Assembly (NCBI RefSeq): GCF_000718095.1 | Contig: NZ_JOEI01000014.1 | Coordinates: 1-64,000, forward strand | From: Streptomyces scopuliridis RB72 | Lineage (GTDB): Bacteria; Actinomycetota; Actinomycetes; Streptomycetales; Streptomycetaceae | Direction of reading: 5' to 3' | Length of the DNA stretch: 64,000 bases | Shown here: piece after piece, positions 51,470 through 61,383 of the stretch | Numbering within the stretch: the first letter of the stretch is position 1 | How the letters are laid out: each line of letters starts with the position of its first letter | Position numbers and translations under genes: made by a program | Notes under the pieces: model-generated | Seen by the model: only the letters and a program-made list of their open reading frames with translations | Databases searched by the model: none | What the model was told of the DNA's origin: nothing

Positions 51470-53515
51470 ATGAGGCTGCCCCGCATACGCCGCGCGAACC
51501 GCACAGACCAGTCCGACAGCTCAGACCGGTCCGACCACACGGAAAACCCGTCCGCCGGCGACGACGCCCCGCCCGGCCCCCACCGTTCGCGACGCATCGA
51601 CTTCCCCCGGGCCGGCCGGCACGGCCCGCGGCGCTGGCTGCCCTCCTGGAAGCTCGTCTCCGGCCTGTTCCTGCTCTCCGTCGGCGCGCTCACCGGCCTC
51701 TTCGTCGCCATCTACCTGAACGTCGAGATCCCGGACGAGCACGACTCCGCGCGCCGGCAGGCCACCGTCTACTACTGGGCGGACGGCAGCCGGATGGTGA
51801 GCGTCGGCGATGTGAACCGGCAGGACATCACCCTCGCGCAGGTGCCCAAGTCCCTCCGGAGCGCGGTCATCGCGGCGGAGAACGCGGACTTCTACAGCGA
51901 CGCGGGCGTCTCGGTGACGGGCATCGCCCGCGCCGCCGTGAACATCGTCAAGGGCAAGGAGACCCAGGGCGGTTCCACGATCACCCAGCAGTATGTGAAG
52001 AACACCTATCTGAGCCAGGACCAGACCGTCAGCCGCAAGATCAAGGAGCTCTTCCTCTCCCTGAAGGTCAGCAACCAGAAGCCCAAGTCCGAGATTCTCC
52101 AGGGCTATCTGAACACCTCGTGGTTCGGCCGCGACTCGTACGGCGTCCAGGCCGCCTCGTACGCGTATTACGGCGTCCCCGCCAAGGATCTGAACCCCGG
52201 TCAGGGCGCGCTGCTCGCCACGCTCCTCAAGGGCGCGGACAGTTACGACCCCGCCCTCAGCCCCGCGAACCACAAACGCGCCAGGGAGCGGTGGAGCTGG
52301 ATCCTGGACCGTCAGGTCGAGACCGGCTCGATGAGCGCCGAGGAACGCGCGAAGTACACCTCCTTCCCCGAGCCGAAGCCGCCCGTCAAGCCGACCAGCC
52401 AGGCGGGACAGACCGGCTATCTCATCGACATCACCAACAAGTACATCAAGAGCCGCACGGGAATCACGGACAAGGATCTCGCCGGTGGCGGCTACCGCGT
52501 CCACACCACCTTCGAGAAGGACAAGGTGCGCGCGCTGACCAAGGCCGTCGAGAAGGTACGCGCGGAGCGTCTGGACCCGGAGAAGCGCGCGGCCGACCGG
52601 CATGTGCAGGTCGGCGCGGCCTCCGTACGGCCCGAGGACGGCGCGATCGTCGCGGTGTACGGCGGGTCCGACGCCATCGAGCACTTCAGCAACAACGCGG
52701 ACACCTCGGGCGTGCCCGCGGGCTCCGCGTTCAAGCCCTTCGTGTACGCCGCCGCCCTGGAGTACGGCAGCGCCCGGAAGCAGGAGGCCGCCCGGGCCGC
52801 CGGCCGCGACGCGCGGCGGCCCGTACCGACGATGACGGCGGAGCCGATGTCGTGGGTGGACCTCACCGGGCCCCTGGTGGACTCGGACAACACCCCGTTC
52901 GTGCAGACCGGCAAGCAGATCGGGCTGGAGACGGTCAAGAAACTGGCGGTCGCGTCCGGGCTCCGCGAGGAGAGCATGGCCAAGCTGGAGCCGACGTTCT
53001 CCATCGGCACCTCGACCCCCAGCGCCGTCCGGCTGGCCGGCGCCTATACGACCTTCCTCAACGGGGGCCGGGCGACCGAGCCGTACTCGGTGACCAGGAT
53101 CGAGCGGGACGGGGTCGCGGTCGAGGGCTTCGAGAAGCCCGAGGCACGGCGCGCGATGGAACCGCACGTGGCCGCCACCGTCGGCGCGGCGCTCCAGCAG
53201 GTGGGCTGGAGCGCCCTCGGACCACCGAAGGACCGGAAGATCTACTACCCGGTCCTGGCCGGCAAGACCGGTCCCAACGACCGGATGAAATCAGCCTGGT
53301 TCATCGGCGCCACCGAGGAACTGAGCACCTCGGTCACGATGTTCCGTACGAAGCCCGACGTCCCGAACCTGCTTCCCATGCAGGGCGTGGGCGGCCCCGA
53401 CTCCGAGCGGGGCAGCGCGTTCCCGCCGCTGATCTGGGCGGAGTACCAGCGCACGGCGGTGCCCCCGCCGTCGCTCGCGGAGGCGGTCCCTCAGGGGTTG
53501 GGAACGGTCTCGTAG
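51470..53515 (+). CDS. Class A penicillin-binding protein (transglycosylase/transpeptidase)
   Basis: 681 residues; cell-wall synthase with one membrane anchor ([20 protein letters not shown]) after a 55-residue cytoplasmic tail. The GT51 domain shows [20 protein letters not shown] (catalytic Glu), [12 protein letters not shown] and [20 protein letters not shown]. The transpeptidase domain has SAFK (in [10 protein letters not shown]) as the SxxK serine box, SDN as the SxN box and KTG in [12 protein letters not shown] 51470 follows GAGGAGG. Its last 25 bp overlap the convergent peptide deformylase gene. Confidence 0.92.
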   Translation: MRLPRIRRANRTDQSDSSDRSDHTENPSAGDDAPPGPHRSRRIDFPRAGRHGPRRWLPSWKLVSGLFLLSVGALTGLFVAIYLNVEIPDEHDSARRQATVYYWADGSRMVSVGDVNRQDITLAQVPKSLRSAVIAAENADFYSDAGVSVTGIARAAVNIVKGKETQGGSTITQQYVKNTYLSQDQTVSRKIKELFLSLKVSNQKPKSEILQGYLNTSWFGRDSYGVQAASYAYYGVPAKDLNPGQGALLATLLKGADSYDPALSPANHKRARERWSWILDRQVETGSMSAEERAKYTSFPEPKPPVKPTSQAGQTGYLIDITNKYIKSRTGITDKDLAGGGYRVHTTFEKDKVRALTKAVEKVRAERLDPEKRAADRHVQVGAASVRPEDGAIVAVYGGSDAIEHFSNNADTSGVPAGSAFKPFVYAAALEYGSARKQEAARAAGRDARRPVPTMTAEPMSWVDLTGPLVDSDNTPFVQTGKQIGLETVKKLAVASGLREESMAKLEPTFSIGTSTPSAVRLAGAYTTFLNGGRATEPYSVTRIERDGVAVEGFEKPEARRAMEPHVAATVGAALQQVGWSALGPPKDRKIYYPVLAGKTGPNDRMKSAWFIGATEELSTSVTMFRTKPDVPNLLPMQGVGGPDSERGSAFPPLIWAEYQRTAVPPPSLAEAVPQGLGTVS

Positions 53516-54147
53516 CGCGGGGTGTTCTCCGCCATCTGCCGGAGCGCGTCCTTGCGGTCGCGCTTCGAGAGCCGGTCGATGTACAGATACCCGTAGAGAT
53601 GGTCCGTCTCGTGCTGGAGGCAGCGGGCGAAGTAGCCCGTGCCGCGCACCCTGACGGGCTTGCCCTGGGCGTCCTGGCCGCGCACCACCGCGTAGTCGGG
53701 GCGCGGGAGCGACGCGTACGCCGTCGGTACGGAGAGGCAGCCCTCGCTGGAGTCGTCGAGATGGCGCTCGGCGGGCGGCAGCTCCTCCAGCACCGGGTTG
53801 CAGATGGCGCCGACGTGCCGTACGCCGTCGTCGTCCGGGCAGTCGTAGACGAAGACCTTCAGGTCCACACCGATCTGGTTGGCGGCCAGGCCCACGCCCT
53901 CGGCGGTGTGCTGGCTGGCGAACATGTCGTCGATCAGCGCGGCGAGCTCGTCACCGAACTCCGTGACGTCCCGGCACTCCTTGTGGAGCACCGGATTCCC
54001 GACGACGGTGATCGGGCGGGACGTGCCGCGCTCCCGGTGCGCCAGCTCGCGCGCCTCGGCGTCCTCCGTGTCCACGACGAACCCGTCCCCCGGCTCCGCC
54101 ACCGGGGTCCCACTGTCGATCCGCTGGTCCGTCTCCTGCTGCGCCAT
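53491..54147 (-). CDS. def: Peptide deformylase
   Basis: Removes the N-formyl group from nascent proteins. 218 residues with the three conserved motifs intact: [18 protein letters not shown] (metal Cys) and QHETDHLYG (HExxH). The N-terminal 40 residues form an extra acidic extension found in actinobacterial Def. ATG 54147 has GGAAGG 11 nt upstream. It converges on and overlaps the PBP gene by 25 bp. In S. coelicolor some def genes belong to the sigma-R regulon; no matching promoter was seen here. Confidence 0.95.
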   Translation of the reverse strand: MAQQETDQRIDSGTPVAEPGDGFVVDTEDAEARELAHRERGTSRPITVVGNPVLHKECRDVTEFGDELAALIDDMFASQHTAEGVGLAANQIGVDLKVFVYDCPDDDGVRHVGAICNPVLEELPPAERHLDDSSEGCLSVPTAYASLPRPDYAVVRGQDAQGKPVRVRGTGYFARCLQHETDHLYGYLYIDRLSKRDRKDALRQMAENTPRYETVPNP

Positions 54148-54325
54148 GTCCGCAGTACGCCTTCCTCGGTACCCGATGCTGCCTGCACGATCCGTGCGAT
54201 GTGCCCATACAGCCTAAGGGCAGCCCTCGGGGAGTCTCAGCACGTTCCCGGCAGACGGACCCGGCGGATCTCCCCCATGGCGCGCCCCCACAGGGTCCTT
54301 ATGGCGCGCGTCCCCGCCAGGGCTC

Positions 54326-55330
54326 TCAGCAGACCTCTTCGAGATCGCGCCACTCGCGGGTGTCCGGGCTGTCGGCGACCCAGCCGTCCAGCAGGCCCCG
54401 AACCAGCGCCGCCGGGGCCGCGATCCCGCACTCGCGCTCGGGGGCCCACAGGTCGCCGGCCGTACGGTGGCCCAGCGGCCCCGGATGGCCCGGCTCGCTG
54501 TGGTCGTGCGGGTCGAGATGCTCGCCGTCGCCCTCGGCGCTCGGCATCCGGGACTCCGAACAGGCCCGGCAGAGGAGCCGTACGGACGACGACCAGTCCT
54601 CGGCGGCGAATCCCGCGTCGGCGGCCAGCCGCTCCAGGGCGTCCCTGTCCTCCTCGGTCGCCGCCTCCAGCAGCACCACCCAGGTGGGCACGGGCGAGGG
54701 GGCCCACAGCTCGATCTCGTCGAAGACCGGATAGGCGCGGGTGGTGCCGTCCGGGCTCGATGCCGTCGTACGTTCACCGTTCGGTACGCCGTCGTGCAGG
54801 ACGACCTCGCCCCAGCGCCTGCCCGACGACGGCAGCGGGATCGAGAGCACTTCTATTCTGGCCGGGTCGAGCCTGCGGCCCCAGACGACCTCGGCCTCGC
54901 CCTCCGGCGAGAGCCTGACGGCCGCGCTGCCCAGCTCCATGCCGTCGGGCTCGCCGTTGGCCTCGACGGTGTGCGGATTGCCCGGCACCCGCAGTCCGTA
55001 CGCCTGCCAGGCGCGGCGCGCCAGCGGCCAGTCCTGGAGCGCGGTGGCCGCGATCCCGACGTTCCACCAGTCGGGCGCTCCGGTCTCCTTGTCCAGCAGG
55101 GCGACGGCGCGCAGCCCGGCGGCGCGCGCCTGCTCCCAGTCGTGCCGGAACTTGTGCAGCAGCGCCAGATTGAACCAGGACTCGGAGAGCCAGGGCTCCA
55201 GATCCGCCGCGCGCGTCAGCAGCGCCCCCGCGTCCTCGTACCGGCCGTCACCGATCAGCGTGAACGCGCGGTCGGTGGCCTGCCGCCACGAGGCGGAGGG
55301 CCGATGCCGTACCTTCCCGAAGATCCTCAC
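54326..55330 (-). CDS. Tetratricopeptide-repeat protein
   Basis: 334 residues from GTG 55330 (VRIFGKVRHRPSASW). The N-terminal third has TPR-like helices (AFTLIGDGRYEDAGALLTRA, LSESWFNLALLHKFRHDWEQ, WWNVGIAATALQDWPLARRA). The remainder is acidic, with conserved VRLSPEGEAEVVWGRRLDPA and GEVVLHDGVPNGER segments and a CRAC/ECG cysteine pattern. Function unknown; probably a scaffold. A longer frame starts at ATG 55402 (MVGCEEEQDV); neither start has a strong ribosome site. Confidence 0.7.
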   Translation of the reverse strand: MRIFGKVRHRPSASWRQATDRAFTLIGDGRYEDAGALLTRAADLEPWLSESWFNLALLHKFRHDWEQARAAGLRAVALLDKETGAPDWWNVGIAATALQDWPLARRAWQAYGLRVPGNPHTVEANGEPDGMELGSAAVRLSPEGEAEVVWGRRLDPARIEVLSIPLPSSGRRWGEVVLHDGVPNGERTTASSPDGTTRAYPVFDEIELWAPSPVPTWVVLLEAATEEDRDALERLAADAGFAAEDWSSSVRLLCRACSESRMPSAEGDGEHLDPHDHSEPGHPGPLGHRTAGDLWAPERECGIAAPAALVRGLLDGWVADSPDTREWRDLEEVC

Positions 55331-55423
55331 GATTCCCGCCTGCCGGTCGTTCGGGTCAGTGCCCCCGGACACCACATCTTGCTCTTCTTCGCATCCAACC
55401 ATGCTCGGTCGGACGCCCGCTCA

Positions 55424-56725
55424 TTACCCATGGGTTACCCCATCGGACCAGGGTCCCGACCGCCCCCGGGAGAGCACGCGCGCCAGGGATTCCACCACCT
55501 CGGGCTGGTAGTCGTGCGCCGTCCCGAGCCGGAGCCGCTCCAGCGCACTGAGCGGTCCACTCGCAGTGGCACATTCCCCGGCCAGATCGTCGTACGCATT
55601 GACGGCGCGGACAATCCGGGCGGACATCGGCTGTTCCCGGTACGGGTCCGCCTGCCGCTCCACCACCACCGCGACGGCGGCGGGCACTCCGGTCTGCCGG
55701 ACCACCGCGCCGCCGAGCAGGGCGATGCGCCGCTGCTCGGCGACCGGCAGCAGGGCGGTGGCGCCGTCGGGCACCGGGTCGACGAGAGACAGCTGGCCGA
55801 TGTCGTGCATCAGGGCGGCATACTCCAGAACGGTCAGTTCGGGGCCGGAGAGCCCCAGTTCACGCCCGACGGCCAGGCTCAGTTCGGCGACCCTGCGGGC
55901 ATGGCCCTGGGGGGTGTATCCGGCGATCTCGGTGGCGCGGGCGAGGGAGGCGATCGTCTGCCGGTACGTCGTGCGCACCGCGGCGTACCGCCGGAAGGAC
56001 AGCTGGGTCAGCAGCAGCGGCACACAGAACACCGGCAGCGCCCACAGCCCGGCGACGGCGACCCCGAGCGCGATCACCGCTCCGGTGGCACAGACCGCGG
56101 AGCCGATGTGCAGCAGCGCGCGCAGCTCGTCGCGGAGCAGGGGCCCGAAGGGGTGGCGGGTGCGGGCCCGCAGGACGAGCGCGGCCAGTACGGCGTCGCA
56201 GAGCGCGGTGAGCGCCAGCAGCAGGAGGAGCAGCATCGCGTAGCCGGGGCCGGCACCGAACCGTTCCCGCAGCCCGGCCGAGTCGTAGAGCGGCTGGAAG
56301 CAGAAGGCGGCGAAGCCGACGGTGAGAACGCGTCTCACCATGTGGTCGAGCGCGGGCCCGCGCCCCCGGGCGACATGCGGTACGGCCCCGGCGAGCCCGG
56401 CGGTGAGGACGACGGTGACGGTCTGGAGCACGCCGTGGCCGACCGGCTGTCCGGCGTTCTCGCCGAGCAGCGCGTACGCGAGGGCCCCGGCGGCGGCGAC
56501 CGGCGCGGGCTCCCGCTCACCGGGCAGCGCGCCCCAGCGCGCCAGCTCACCGACGGCGATGAGTACGCCGAAGGCCAGCGCGATCCGGGGGTCGGCGAGG
56601 CCGTGCCAGAGCGTGGAGCCGAGCCCGGCGGCGGTTAGCAGCACCGCCGCGCCGTACACCGCGACGACGGTGCCGGAGACGGGTCGGCGTCCGGCGCCCG
56701 GCGCCCCGACCGCGGCCGAGGTCAT
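55424..56725 (-). CDS. Membrane HD-domain protein
   Basis: 433 residues: about eight hydrophobic segments in the first 250 residues, then an HD-type phosphohydrolase-like domain (IASLARATEIAGYTPQGHAR, EYAALMHDIGQLSLVDPV, AVNAYDDLAGECATASGPL). The central His-Asp pair (MHDIG) is kept, but the HHExxDGxGYP signature is absent, so this is a degenerate relative of the HD-GYP protein encoded upstream. ATG 56725 overlaps that gene's stop (ATGA), so the two are co-translated and may form a complex. Confidence 0.82.
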   Translation of the reverse strand: MTSAAVGAPGAGRRPVSGTVVAVYGAAVLLTAAGLGSTLWHGLADPRIALAFGVLIAVGELARWGALPGEREPAPVAAAGALAYALLGENAGQPVGHGVLQTVTVVLTAGLAGAVPHVARGRGPALDHMVRRVLTVGFAAFCFQPLYDSAGLRERFGAGPGYAMLLLLLLALTALCDAVLAALVLRARTRHPFGPLLRDELRALLHIGSAVCATGAVIALGVAVAGLWALPVFCVPLLLTQLSFRRYAAVRTTYRQTIASLARATEIAGYTPQGHARRVAELSLAVGRELGLSGPELTVLEYAALMHDIGQLSLVDPVPDGATALLPVAEQRRIALLGGAVVRQTGVPAAVAVVVERQADPYREQPMSARIVRAVNAYDDLAGECATASGPLSALERLRLGTAHDYQPEVVESLARVLSRGRSGPWSDGVTHG

Positions 56726-58287
56726 CTCCCGCCGCCCCGGCCGGACCGCTCGGACCGCCCGCTCTGGCCGGTGCGCCCGCTCTGGCCTGTCCTGGCGGTA
56801 CGGGCGGCGTGGGGCACATGGCCAACGCCGCTGGTCCGGGCAGGAGGGACGTTTCCGCGCCCGGCCGCGGCGGATACCGGGAGGGCGGCCGGGACGGGCG
56901 GCGGGGCGGCGGCCGGACGGGCGGGTGACGGGGCGGGTGACGCGCTGGGAGAGGGGCCGGGCGGCGGGCCCGGTGGCGCGGGCTCGTCCGACGTGACCGC
57001 CGTCTGCCAGCCGTGCCGGTCCAGCGCCCGGGCCAGCGCCCGCACCATCCGCGGATCGAACTGCGTCCCCGCGCACCGCTCCAGCTCCGCCAGCGCGGTG
57101 GGCACCGGCCGCCCCCGCCGGTACGAACGGGTCGAGGTCATCGCGTCGAAGGCGTCGGCCACGGCCACCACCCGGGCGAACTCGGGGATGCGCTGCCCGG
57201 CGAGCCCGTACGGATAGCCGGTGCCGTCGAGCCGTTCATGGTGGTGCAGGATCGCGGACCGCGCCTCGCCCAGGAATCCGATGCCGCGCACCATCTCGTG
57301 CCCGTACTCGGGATGCAGTTCGATCACCCGGCGCTCCTCGGGTGTCAGCGGGCCGTCCTTGCGCAGCACCCGGGTCGGGACGCCGAGTTTGCCGACGTCG
57401 TGCAGGATCCCGGCGAACCGGAGCACTTCGATCCGTTCCCGCTCCATGCCCAGCTCATGGGCGATCAGCACGGAGGCGTGCCCCACCCGCTCGCTATGGC
57501 CGCGGGTGTACCGGTCCTTGATGTCGACGGCCTGCACGAGCGCCCTGATGGTGGCCTGGTGGGCCGCGCGCTCGCGGTGGTACTGCGCGAAGACCCAGCA
57601 GGAGATGTACATCGGCAGCAGGACGAAGAGCGCCGAGAGCGGCCCGAAGGGACTGCGCCACAGGACGGCCATCATCAGCCCGGCCAGCCCGTGCGCGCCG
57701 AGCGGGGCGAGCGAGCGCGGCAGCAGCCCGCGCCAGGCGGTGCGCAGCGGCAGCCGCTCGGCGGTGACCAGGATGCAGCCGTCCAGCGCGGAGAGCACCA
57801 GACAGAAGGCGAGGGCCGCGGCGCCGGTCGGCAGCAGTACGTACGGGAAGTCGGGCGTCGTCAGCCCGTACCCCCCGCCGCCGAGCGCGACGGGACCGCC
57901 GAAGACCACCTGGGCCCACGCCGCCGCCCAGGTGGCGATGGTGAGCTGCGCCGCGCGCCAGATCCGCCGCGCGCTCCTCGGGCGCTGGTCGATCCGGCCG
58001 AGCAGCGCGCCCGGTACGGCGACCAGCGCGGCGGCGGCGGGCGGCAGCAGGAGGGCGGCGGCGAGCAGCACGGGAAAGAACGATCCGGCGACGACGGGTG
58101 CGGAACCGCTCGCCGAGCGTCCCAGATAGCGGCAGCGGGCGGGCAGCTCACAGAAGGCGTACAGCGCCGCCAGCAGCGAGACGACTCCCCAGGCGGTGTC
58201 GGGGCGCAGCGCGGGATGGACACAGAGGGCCGCGCAGAGCGCGGTACCCAGAATGCATACGCGCGCCGCCACCGGAATGGCCCTCAC
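56722..58287 (-). CDS. Membrane HD-GYP domain protein
   Basis: 521 residues: an N-terminal membrane region with seven or so segments, then a complete HD-GYP domain: ALVQAVDIKDRYTRGHSERV, FAGILHDVGKLGVPTRVLRK, ELHPEYGHEMVRGI, ILHHHERLDGTGYPYGLAGQ and VVAVADAFDAMTSTRSYR. HD-GYP proteins hydrolyse cyclic dinucleotides such as c-di-GMP, which controls Streptomyces development. The last 120 residues are a Pro/Ala/Ser then Gly/Arg-rich disordered tail with TGQSGRTGQSGR repeats. First gene of a coupled pair with the degenerate HD protein. Confidence 0.88.
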   Translation of the reverse strand: MRAIPVAARVCILGTALCAALCVHPALRPDTAWGVVSLLAALYAFCELPARCRYLGRSASGSAPVVAGSFFPVLLAAALLLPPAAAALVAVPGALLGRIDQRPRSARRIWRAAQLTIATWAAAWAQVVFGGPVALGGGGYGLTTPDFPYVLLPTGAAALAFCLVLSALDGCILVTAERLPLRTAWRGLLPRSLAPLGAHGLAGLMMAVLWRSPFGPLSALFVLLPMYISCWVFAQYHRERAAHQATIRALVQAVDIKDRYTRGHSERVGHASVLIAHELGMERERIEVLRFAGILHDVGKLGVPTRVLRKDGPLTPEERRVIELHPEYGHEMVRGIGFLGEARSAILHHHERLDGTGYPYGLAGQRIPEFARVVAVADAFDAMTSTRSYRRGRPVPTALAELERCAGTQFDPRMVRALARALDRHGWQTAVTSDEPAPPGPPPGPSPSASPAPSPARPAAAPPPVPAALPVSAAAGRGNVPPARTSGVGHVPHAARTARTGQSGRTGQSGRSERSGRGGGR

Positions 58288-58563
58288 GGCGTATTCCCCC
58301 CTTCTCGGCCCGGCCCAAACAGAGGGTCAGGCTAGCGAGTTGGAGGGCGACCATCCGGCGTTTGCCGCCGATTAGCACCTTCGGGTGACAGCGGTGATAT
58401 ACGCGGACATACGGTGGGTACGCGCGCGAGAGTCATGCGCGGGCGCGCGCGGGGGTTTGGGGGCGCCCGCGAGCACGCGTGAAGGCGCACCGCGCCGTGC
58501 GCGATACGCCCTCTCGTCAATCTGTTCGTGCTTCTTGCTCGCCCGGCCCACTCGCCGGGCGGG

Positions 58564-58884
58564 CTACTCCTTGGCGACGCCCGGAAGATCCGCTCCGGCC
58601 GCCGACACCTCGTGCTCGGGCACGGCCTGTCCCGACCTGATCAGATCGATCCGCCCCATCACCTTGGACCGCAGGTCGGCCGGTACGTCGTCCTGCCCGC
58701 AGCACCGTTTGACCAGCTTCTTCACGGCCTGCTCAAGGCCGTACTTCTCCAGGCACGGGGAGCACTCCTCGAAGTGCACCTCGAACTTGGTGCAGTCGCT
58801 GTCGGGCATCTCGCGGTCGAGGAACTCGTAGAGATGATCGAGGACCTCGGCGCAATCCGTCTCATGCGGCTCTCCGCAGCTCAT
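58564..58884 (-). CDS. rsrA: Zinc-binding redox anti-sigma factor RsrA
   Basis: 106-residue ZAS-family anti-sigma that holds SigR inactive in reducing conditions and releases it when disulfide stress oxidises its thiols. The zinc and redox ligands are all present: Cys11, His37, Cys41, Cys44 (HFEECSPC motif), plus Cys3, Cys31, Cys61 and Cys62. The sequence [11 protein letters not shown] and [10 protein letters not shown] is nearly that of S. coelicolor RsrA. Its start overlaps the sigR stop (ATGA), so it is translated in step with its target. Confidence 0.97.
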   Translation of the reverse strand: MSCGEPHETDCAEVLDHLYEFLDREMPDSDCTKFEVHFEECSPCLEKYGLEQAVKKLVKRCCGQDDVPADLRSKVMGRIDLIRSGQAVPEHEVSAAGADLPGVAKE

Positions 58885-59726
58885 GAGTCCGAACCTTTCC
58901 GGTCGTCCAGCGACTCTCCGACACCCGCCGGGACGAGCCCGCGGTCACGGGCGTAGTCCTCCAGCATGCCGCGCAACTGGCGGCGGCCCCGGTGCAGTCG
59001 TGACATGACCGTACCGATGGGGGTTCCCATGATGTCCGCGATCTCCTTGTACGCAAAGCCCTCTACGTCGGCGAGATACACGGCGATCCGGAACTCTTCG
59101 GGAATCGCCTGGAGCGCGGCCTTCACGTCGGAGTCCGGGAGATGGTCGAGCGCCTGCGACTCGGCGGAGCGCAGACCGGTCGACATGTGCGACTCCGCGC
59201 GCGCCAGCTGCCAGTCCTCGATCTCCTCGGCGGCACTGCGCTGGGGCTCGCGCTGCTTCTTGCGGTACGAGTTGATGAATGTGTTCGTGAGGATGCGGTA
59301 CATCCACGCCTTGAGGTTGGTTCCCTCACGGAACTGGTGGAAGGAGCCGTACGCCTTGGCATAGGTCTCCTGCACCAGATCCTCGGCATCGGCCGGATTG
59401 CGCGTCATACGCAGGGCGGCCGAGTACATCTGGTCCAGGTAGCCCAGAGCATCCCTCTCGAAACGGGCATTGCGCTCGGCGATGGTCTCTTCGATGTGGC
59501 CGTCGTCGGTCGCTCCGTCGGTCCCAGTGACCGGACCCACCTCCTCCAACGATGTGGCGGGGCCGAATGCGGACCCACTCGAATCGGAGAATAGTCGACC
59601 TTGAGGCGACGGGGCCTGCCGGTCCGCCCCGCCGGCCGCCCGAACAGAAGCGGTCTTGGCCGCGGAAAGCACCGTCCACTCCAGGTCAGTGGCGTCTGAG
59701 CGGCGCGGGCAGATGGTCGAACCCAT
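58881..59726 (-). CDS. sigR: Thiol-oxidative-stress ECF sigma factor SigR, with the longer SigR' start
   Basis: Directs transcription of thioredoxin and other thiol-homeostasis genes. ECF region 2 ([50 protein letters not shown]) and region 4 ([36 protein letters not shown]) are intact. GTG 59540 (VGPVTGTD) gives the stable 219-residue form, the start used in S. coelicolor. ATG 59726, with GGGAG 8 nt upstream, adds 62 residues, corresponding to the unstable isoform SigR' made from the autoregulated promoter. A perfect sigma-R promoter precedes ATG 59726. Coupled to rsrA by a 4-bp overlap. Confidence 0.96.
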   Translation of the reverse strand: MGSTICPRRSDATDLEWTVLSAAKTASVRAAGGADRQAPSPQGRLFSDSSGSAFGPATSLEEVGPVTGTDGATDDGHIEETIAERNARFERDALGYLDQMYSAALRMTRNPADAEDLVQETYAKAYGSFHQFREGTNLKAWMYRILTNTFINSYRKKQREPQRSAAEEIEDWQLARAESHMSTGLRSAESQALDHLPDSDVKAALQAIPEEFRIAVYLADVEGFAYKEIADIMGTPIGTVMSRLHRGRRQLRGMLEDYARDRGLVPAGVGESLDDRKGSDS

Positions 59727-59769
59727 ACGACGGACTCCCTCTCATGCTCTGTCTACCGATGTTCCTCAC

Positions 59770-59795
59770 AACAGCGACCGCGCGCCGGGCATTCC
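59770..59795 (-). promoter_or_regulatory. Sigma-R-dependent autoregulatory promoter (sigRp2)
   Basis: On the minus strand GGAAT (59795-59791), an 18-bp spacer and GTT (59772-59770) match the sigma-R consensus GGAAT-N18-GTT exactly. The predicted start lies about 35 bp before the long SigR' ATG, so induced transcripts encode the longer isoform. The -35 element is only 10 bp from the end of the upstream hydrolase gene. Confidence 0.93.
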
Positions 59796-59804
59796 CCAGA
59801 GGTC

Positions 59805-60509
59805 TCACCGGGTCCCGTCCGGCACGCCGAGCCAGCCGGCGACGCCCTCGGTGATGATCCGAAGGGCCTCGTCCTGCGAGAGGGGCGCCTTCTTGGGCAC
59901 GGCGAATCCATGGTCTCCGTACGGCACCTCCAGGAGCTCGTAACCGCCCCCAGGAGCGCCACCCGGCGCGGCCGGCGCGCCCTCCGGCAGTTCGGCGTAC
60001 TCGGCGGGCTTGCCGAAGGGATCGTTCCCGCCCTGTACGACGAGGGTGGGCACGCCCGACTCCAGCAGCTCGGCGGCGCGGGACTTCTCCGGCCTGCCCG
60101 GCGGGTGCAGCGGGAAACTCAGGGCCAGTACGGCGTGCGCGCCCAGCTCGCGCGCCGTACGGCAGGCCACGCGCGCCCCGGCGCTGCGCCCGCCCGCGAC
60201 GACCGGCACGCCCGGCTTCTCCAGCGCGGGCCAGAGCGCGCGCCATCCGGTGTCGAGGGTCTTCGGCGCCGGCGCCATCTTCTTGCCGGCCACCCGCCAG
60301 GGCTGCTCCACCAGGGCGACGCTAACCCCGAGCGGGGGCAGCGCGGCGGCCAGGGCCCGCAGGTCACGCGCCTCGATCCCGCCGCCGGCGCCATGGCCGA
60401 GGGCGAGGACGCGGCGGGGCCGCTCGGCGGGATGCCAGGTGATCCGGGCGTCCCCGGCGGGGGTCTCGACGGTCTGCTGGTCCCGCTCGGCTGTCGTGTC
60501 GCTTGTCAC
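59805..60509 (-). CDS. Alpha/beta hydrolase (KANL3/Tex30, dienelactone-hydrolase-like)
   Basis: 234 residues: LALGHGAGGGIEARDLRALA (oxyanion region), VVAGGRSAGARVACRTA (nucleophile Ser in GRSAG), VQGGNDPFGKPAEYAEL (acid Asp) and VPYGDHGFAVPKK (catalytic His). Cytoplasmic. GTG 60509 has GGAGG 8 nt upstream. It ends just before the sigma-R promoter of sigR on the same strand, so read-through could contribute to basal sigR transcription. Substrate unknown. Confidence 0.83.
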   Translation of the reverse strand: MTSDTTAERDQQTVETPAGDARITWHPAERPRRVLALGHGAGGGIEARDLRALAAALPPLGVSVALVEQPWRVAGKKMAPAPKTLDTGWRALWPALEKPGVPVVAGGRSAGARVACRTARELGAHAVLALSFPLHPPGRPEKSRAAELLESGVPTLVVQGGNDPFGKPAEYAELPEGAPAAPGGAPGGGYELLEVPYGDHGFAVPKKAPLSQDEALRIITEGVAGWLGVPDGTR

Positions 60510-60567
60510 ACAGCCATCCTCCGTCACACGGCCACCCCGGCGCGCGAACACCGGCGCGGCTGTCGCG

Positions 60568-61383
60568 TCAGAAGAGCGTGCTCTCCTCCGGCGCCGGCAG
60601 CTCCTCCAGCAGCTCGGGACCGTTGTTACGGACATTGCTGACGGCCGTCGTGACCGGATACGCCCGCATCAGCCCGGCCGGCGGCGGAGCGAGCAGCGTC
60701 CGCAGCTCCTCGGGGTCCGTACGGGCCGGGTCCAGCCAGGCGTCCCAGCGGTCCGGCGTCAGCATCAGCGGCATCCGGGGATGGATCTCCGCCAGCGATC
60801 CGGGGCCCTCGGCCGGGGCCACCGCCAGCGGGGTCGTCTCCGCCTCGGTGGTGATCACCGAGCAGGTCACCCACCAGGCCGACGGATGGTCGTCGGGCAG
60901 CGTGCGGTCCCGCCAGAACTCGTACAGTCCGGCCATCGCGAAGACCGAGCCGTCGGCCGGGGTGACGAAGTACGGCTGCTTGCGGGGCCGCTTCTTCTTG
61001 CCCTGCTCCTCCAGCTGCCGCTCGTCGGATCCGGTGACCCACTCGTAGTAGCCGTCGGCCGGGAGGATGCAGCGCCGTGAGACGAAGGGCCGCCGGAACG
61101 ACGGCTTCTCATGCACGGTCTCGGCGCGCGCGTTGATCATCCGGGCCCCGCCCTCGGGCGTCTTGGCCCAGGACGGTACGAGCCCCCACTTGAGTTTCCG
61201 CAGCTGACGGACCGGACCGGGGTCCGCCGCCTCCTTCACGGGGCGTTCCAGAACGGCGTAGACCTCTTTGGTCGGGGCCACGTTCCAGTCGGGGGCGAGG
61301 GTCTCCTCGGGCTCCCACTTCTCGATGCCGAAGACTCCCTGAAGGTCCTCGGGCCGACGGCTCGCCGCGTACCTGCCGCACAT
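60568..61383 (-). CDS. SOS-response-associated peptidase family protein (HMCES/YedK)
   Basis: 271 residues. Forms a covalent cross-link to abasic sites in single-stranded DNA through its N-terminal Cys2 (MCGRY). Other active-site elements are present: WNVAPTKEV (Asn), RMINARAETV (Glu), CILPADGYYEW and EIHPRMPLML (His). A low-complexity basic insert (EEQGKKKRPRKQP) lies near residue 140. No LexA box (GAAC-N4-GTTC) was seen upstream. Divergent from the M50-type protease gene. Confidence 0.92.
   Translation of the reverse strand: MCGRYAASRRPEDLQGVFGIEKWEPEETLAPDWNVAPTKEVYAVLERPVKEAADPGPVRQLRKLKWGLVPSWAKTPEGGARMINARAETVHEKPSFRRPFVSRRCILPADGYYEWVTGSDERQLEEQGKKKRPRKQPYFVTPADGSVFAMAGLYEFWRDRTLPDDHPSAWWVTCSVITTEAETTPLAVAPAEGPGSLAEIHPRMPLMLTPDRWDAWLDPARTDPEELRTLLAPPPAGLMRAYPVTTAVSNVRNNGPELLEELPAPEESTLF

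Noticed and set aside
51361..54918. Very long plus-strand open frame (over 1,100 codons) spanning the PBP, def and TPR genes
   Set aside because: It is out of frame with the well-supported PBP gene, covers def on the wrong strand, and encodes arginine/proline/glycine-rich sequence typical of shadow frames in GC-rich DNA.
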